DNA from: JBBSEZ01 sp038239195
GTDB taxonomy: Bacteria; Planctomycetota; Planctomycetia; Gemmatales; Gemmataceae
Assembly: GCA_038239195.1 (NCBI GenBank)
Contig: JBBSEZ010000432.1
Span: 1-8,360, forward strand
Direction: 5' to 3'
Length of the DNA stretch: 8,360 bases
The notes beneath the pieces were generated by a model that was given only the letters and a program-made list of their open reading frames with translations, did not search any database and was not told the DNA's origin. Below are positions 6,487 through 8,360 of this stretch, in pieces (positions within the stretch are counted from its first letter, which is position 1; every line of letters starts with the position of its first letter). The translations under genes were made by a program, and so were the position numbers.

Positions 6487-6637
6487 CCCGCCTTCAGGGC
6501 GGGGCATCCGCCAGAGGGCGACAGCAACACGGCAACAACGAGGAAGCCCTTGGTTCGATCTTCCCCGACTCGGGGGAGGAAGAAGACCGAACCAGGGGCC
6601 CCGAAAGATCTCAGGAATGCCCGCACCCGCAGGGGTG
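6487..6637 (-). promoter_or_regulatory. Structured leader of rpmI-rplT, candidate L20 autoregulatory region
   Basis: On the minus strand three hairpins succeed one another before rpmI. The first has a 5-bp stem (CACCC/GGGTG, 6637-6624). The second is an 18-position stem (6599-6546). The third has a 6-bp stem (CCCGCC/GGCGGG, 6503-6487) that ends next to the ribosome-binding site. In E. coli the L20 operator lies in this same infC-rpmI interval. I cannot show an L20-binding pseudoknot here, so the function is inferred from position and structure only. Confidence 0.45.
6546..6599. repeat. 18-nt inverted repeat in the infC-rpmI spacer
   Basis: Arms 6546-6563 and 6582-6599 pair over 18 positions. 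In the minus-strand RNA one pair is G-U and one is a mismatch. The 18-nt gap can form an alternative stem (CCCCG/CGGGG around AGU) that competes with the base of the longer one. Two mutually exclusive folds are therefore possible. Confidence 0.75.
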
Positions 6638-6643
6638 GGTTGT

Positions 6644-6652
6644 ATTGTAGCA
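6644..6652 (-). promoter_or_regulatory. Candidate internal promoter for rpmI-rplT (extended -10)
   Basis: TGC-TACAAT on the minus strand (6652-6644) is an extended -10 motif matching TATAAT at five of six bases. The -35 region at 17 nt is poor, which extended -10 promoters can tolerate. Transcription would begin near 6637, just before the first leader hairpin and after the infC stop codon. This would let rpmI-rplT be expressed separately from infC. Confidence 0.45.
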
Positions 6653-6709
6653 GCCGCCCGCCGGTTGGGCAGGGGAAATTTTTTCTCGGCCGCGAGGGGG
6701 CGGGCGAGG

Positions 6710-7249
6710 TCACGATTTCGCCGGCTTCGGCGCGAGCATGGCGGTCATGCGCCGGCCTTCCATCGAGGGGGGCTTCTCGACCTTGGCCACGTCCACGAGC
6801 TTTTCGAGGATGCCGTCGATGATGCGCCGGCCTTCTTCGACGTGCTGGAGCTCGCGGCCGCGGAAGAGCACGTTGACGAGCACCTTGTCGTTGTGCTCCA
6901 GGAACTTGCGAGCCTGGTTGATCTTGGTGTCCACGTCGTGCTCGCCAGTCTTGGGCCGCACCCGAATCTCTTTCAGCTTTTGCTGATGCACCTTGGCCTT
7001 GTTGCCTTTGCGCGACTGCTGGTAGCGGAGCTTGCCGTAGTCGAGGATGCGGCAAACGGGCGGGCGCTCGTTGGCGGCCACCTCGACGAGATCGAGCGCC
7101 GCCTCGCGCGCGAGGTCCATCGCCTGCTGCGTGGGGACCACGCCGAGCTGTTCGCCGTTGACCCCGATCAATCGGATCGGACTGATGCGGATCTGTTCGT
7201 TAATGCGGGGACCACGGTCTTGCTGTGCATGACGATCGGGGGGACGAAT
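6710..7249 (-). CDS. infC: Translation initiation factor IF-3, likely started at AUU
   Basis: IF3 binds the 30S subunit, prevents premature joining of 50S and checks the start codon and initiator tRNA. The product is 179 residues, normal for the family. The N domain has RINEQIRISPIRLIGVNGEQ (15-34), the alanine-rich helix and DLVEVAANERPPVCRILDYGK (53-73). A basic linker (about 76-95) is followed by the C domain with KEIRVRP, HDVDTKINQARKFL, VLFRGREL and MEGRRMTAMLAP. The first ATG/GTG/TTG in frame is a TTG at 7171-7169, which would cut off the conserved first 26 residues. Upstream the frame is open to a TGA at 7255-7253, and the only AUN-type codon before the conserved block is ATT at 7249-7247, placed 8 nt after AAGGAG. 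AUU is the infC start in E. coli, where it permits self-regulation. I therefore start the gene there. Confidence 0.95.
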   Translation of the reverse strand: MRPPDRHAQQDRGPRINEQIRISPIRLIGVNGEQLGVVPTQQAMDLAREAALDLVEVAANERPPVCRILDYGKLRYQQSRKGNKAKVHQQKLKEIRVRPKTGEHDVDTKINQARKFLEHNDKVLVNVLFRGRELQHVEEGRRIIDGILEKLVDVAKVEKPPSMEGRRMTAMLAPKPAKS

Positions 7250-7257
7250 ACCTCAAT

Positions 7258-7263
7258 CTCCTT
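7258..7263 (-). promoter_or_regulatory. Shine-Dalgarno site AAGGAG of infC
   Basis: AAGGAG at 7263-7258 on the minus strand precedes ATT (7249-7247) by 8 nt, a typical spacing. It is the main evidence that infC starts at AUU. A strong ribosome-binding site would compensate for the poor start codon. Confidence 0.8.
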
Positions 7264-7280
7264 GTCCAGGAGCCATCCCA

Positions 7281-7341
7281 CTCCGCCCGGCCGGCAGAGC
7301 GAAGCAGAGGATGAGGTAAGTGCGCCGGCCAAAGTTGGCCG
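7281..7341 (-). promoter_or_regulatory. Two hairpins in the infC leader
   Basis: In the minus-strand RNA the first is a perfect 7-bp stem, CGGCCAA with TTGGCCG and a 2-nt loop (7341-7326). The second is a 7-bp stem with one wobble, CTCTGCC with GGCGGAG and a 5-nt loop (7299-7281), ending about 18 nt before AAGGAG. The strand upstream has a TTGACT hexamer (at about 7434) without a good -10 at 17 nt, so I do not call a promoter. The hairpins may be part of infC control, or of an L20 leader as found upstream of infC in Bacillus. Confidence 0.35.
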
Positions 7342-7466
7342 TGTGTCCCTCTCAGGAGCGCAGTCTCGGCCGTCGAATACTTTACCAGCGAGAACCACGC
7401 GGTGGAAGCGATCTTCCTCGGTCCTTCAAAAAAGTCAACAACTAAACGAGTTGCGGGCCACCGACG

Positions 7467-7586
7467 TCGATGGTGGGGCAACTATTCTGGGAGCGCCCCG
7501 CCAAGCCGCAAGCGGCCGCCCCGGCGCAATTCCGCTTGCGGCTTGGCGATCCGCGCTCCCGGAACTTTGGCCCCACCCGACATCGA
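7467..7586. repeat. 120-nt long hairpin between the 64-residue ORF and infC
   Basis: A perfect 17-bp stem (CGCCAAGCCGCAAGCGG, 7499-7515, with 7532-7548; 16-nt loop) is extended outward by GGGAGCGC/GCGCTCCC (7489-7496 with 7553-7560), GTGGGG/CCCCAC (7473-7478 with 7571-7576) and TCGATG/CATCGA (7467-7472 with 7581-7586), separated by small internal loops. It begins 17 nt after the stop of the upstream small gene. No U-tract follows directly. It may be a MITE- or REP-like element, a 3'-end structure for the upstream gene, or a structured RNA. Confidence 0.85.
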
Positions 7587-7603
7587 GGCGCGAGGAGGGA
7601 CCG

Positions 7604-7798
7604 TCAACCGACGATCAGGCCCTGCTCGCGCTCGTACACCAGAATGTAGGTGACGATCGATGCTCTCTCCGGCCTCACCCGGCCGCCCGCCGCGGAATAG
7701 CGCGACTCCAGGGCTTGGAGCTCGGCCCGGCCCGCCGGCGTGGCGAGCAAGGTTTGCAGTTCCTTCTCCCTCTGCGGAAGGCTTTTCGTCGGGACCAT
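7604..7798 (-). CDS. Conserved-looking 64-residue hypothetical protein
   Basis: I do not recognise a named family. The product starts MVPTKSLPQREKELQTLL, contains ATPAGRAELQALESRY and ends ASIVTYILVYEREQGLIVG. It looks like a real small cytosolic protein: a charged helical first half with balanced Glu/Arg, then a basic linker (GGRVRPER) and a hydrophobic beta or helical end with no membrane span. GAGG lies 8 nt before the ATG, in TGAGGT. The composition is not the Arg/Pro/Ala-rich type of GC-driven false frames. It resembles short hypothetical proteins that I associate with planctomycete genomes, but no search was done. It lies co-directionally upstream of infC, separated by a 120-nt hairpin, so co-transcription is uncertain. 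Confidence 0.7.
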   Translation of the reverse strand: MVPTKSLPQREKELQTLLATPAGRAELQALESRYSAAGGRVRPERASIVTYILVYEREQGLIVG

Positions 7799-7900
7799 AG
7801 GTCTACCTCACCAGAAATGAGAGGGCGGTGCCGGACGCGCATCGGGGCGCCCGGAGAAAGGGTGGCGAGTTTCGCTGGCAACGGGGAGGGGGCGGAAGGC

Positions 7901-7945
7901 GGCCCACCGCCGAAGTGCGCCGGCGAAGTGCGCCGGCGGCGGGCC
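7901..7945. repeat. 12-bp hairpin enclosing a 13-nt tandem duplication
   Basis: GGCCCACCGCCG (7901-7912) pairs with CGGCGGCGGGCC (7934-7945) with one mismatch. Between and overlapping the arms, CGAAGTGCGCCGG occurs twice in tandem (7911-7923, 7924-7936). It lies 10 nt downstream of the stop of the tiny basic protein on the minus strand and has no U-tract. Confidence 0.7.
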
Positions 7946-7955
7946 ATCACTCGTC

Positions 7956-8033
7956 CTACTTGCGGTGGCGGATCTTGGCCCGCATCCGGCGCTTTTTCCG
8001 GCCCACCTTGCGTCGTCCTTTGCTTTTCTTCAT
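7956..8033 (-). CDS. Tiny (25-residue) highly basic protein, possibly ribosome-associated
   Basis: The reading frame starts MKKSKGRRKVGRKKRR and ends MRAKIRHRK before a TAG; 16 of 25 residues are Lys, Arg or His. The frame is open further upstream (an ATG at 8243), but those extra 70 residues look random, whereas the ATG at 8033 follows an AGGGAAG purine run about 9 nt upstream. Length and composition resemble the smallest ribosomal proteins. The K-K-x-R-R spacing and the ending R-x-K-x-R-H-x-(R)-K recall the bS22 / AURKAIP1-COX24 (mS38) type, with the Thx type as an alternative. Its place upstream of infC-rpmI-rplT suits a translation role. The assignment to a family is tentative. Confidence 0.6.
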   Translation of the reverse strand: MKKSKGRRKVGRKKRRMRAKIRHRK

Positions 8034-8178
8034 CCGAGTAACTTCCCTTTCATCAGCAACAGTGATGCGCTCGGCCTTTTCTGGCCTGGCCAAACAGTTT
8101 GGGGGAGAAGGAAGCGGCTGGGTTACTTCGGCACCTGCCTGCACCGCCACGTGGGACGCACTTCTTCCGCTAACGGAC

Positions 8179-8184
8179 ATTGTA
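8179..8184 (-). promoter_or_regulatory. Possible -10 element upstream of the tiny basic protein
   Basis: TACAAT on the minus strand (8184-8179) matches five of six bases of TATAAT. The hexamer 17 nt upstream (CAGTCA) matches the -35 at three of six. It would give a leader of about 140 nt in which I see no other gene. Confidence 0.3.
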
Positions 8185-8249
8185 GCCGCTCTGGCCGACG
8201 TTGACTGCCCCAGGGCACCGATTGCCCGCCACTTTCTGCCCAAACCAGC

Positions 8250-8360
8250 GGCGGGGGGGGGGGGGGGGCGGGCGGCCCCCCCCCCCCCCTACCCCCCCGG
8301 GCGGCGGCCCCCCCCCCCCCCCCGCCCGGCCCCCCCCCCCCCCCCCCGGGCCTCGGGGCG
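8250..8360. other. G/C homopolymer tract at the right end, probable artefact
   Basis: About 110 bases consist almost only of long C and G runs, with a single T and a single A in the central part. It has no coding or structural signal. Such ends are typical of sequencing dropout or assembly artefacts at a contig terminus, so sequence beyond about 8249 should not be interpreted. Confidence 0.8.

Noticed and set aside
7168..7398. 76-residue ORF overlapping the infC start in another frame
   Set aside because: It ends just inside infC, has no family signal, and its overlap is explained by the infC leader. I considered a leader peptide, but there is no supporting ribosome-binding site.
6368..8041. 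557-codon plus-strand frame over rpmI, infC and the upstream small genes
   Set aside because: It is antisense to three well-supported genes, crosses the long hairpins and has a random-looking translation.
7956..8243. 95-residue version of the tiny basic protein
   Set aside because: The N-terminal 70 residues look like random translation of GC-rich DNA, whereas the internal ATG at 8033 has a purine-rich site upstream and the basic segment is self-contained.
1..8360. tRNA, rRNA, CRISPR array, transposase or phage genes
   Set aside because: I looked for tRNA-like cloverleaf patterns, regular spaced repeats, and transposase or integrase motifs on both strands and saw none that I could support.

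Overview
This GC-rich window most likely comes from a planctomycete, probably near Gemmata or its relatives. That placement is inference. It rests on an S/T/G-rich repeat-protein fragment at the left edge, a Uma2-family gene with a coiled-coil tail, palindromic elements in almost every spacer, and two small unnamed ORFs of a kind I associate with that phylum. No rRNA or tRNA marker is present.

The core is the translation cluster infC-rpmI-rplT-pheS-pheT on the minus strand, encoding initiation factor IF3, ribosomal proteins bL35 and bL20, and both subunits of phenylalanyl-tRNA synthetase. Read 5' to 3' on the minus strand the order is: a tiny basic protein (7956-8033), a 64-residue hypothetical protein (7604-7798), infC (6710-7249), rpmI (6272-6472), rplT (5800-6168), pheS (4642-5664), then pheT (1171-3681). 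pheS and pheT, usually adjacent, are separated by a plus-strand Uma2-family gene (3851-4624) with its own promoter. pheT has a candidate promoter of its own.

Two observations stand out. First, infC has no ATG, GTG or TTG upstream of its conserved N-terminal motif. It has an AUU codon 8 nt after a perfect AAGGAG ribosome-binding site, so IF3 is very probably started from AUU, as in E. coli. Second, each spacer of the cluster carries a long or near-perfect inverted repeat, of different sequence each time. The infC-rpmI spacer also has an extended -10 promoter and three hairpins, a good candidate for an L20-type autoregulatory leader.

The left 1.2 kb is gene-poor. It holds the S/T-rich fragment running off the edge, a short perfect palindrome, and a diverged 114-nt tandem repeat whose differences look partly codon-phased. 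The last 110 bases are G and C homopolymers and are probably a sequencing or assembly artefact at a contig end.
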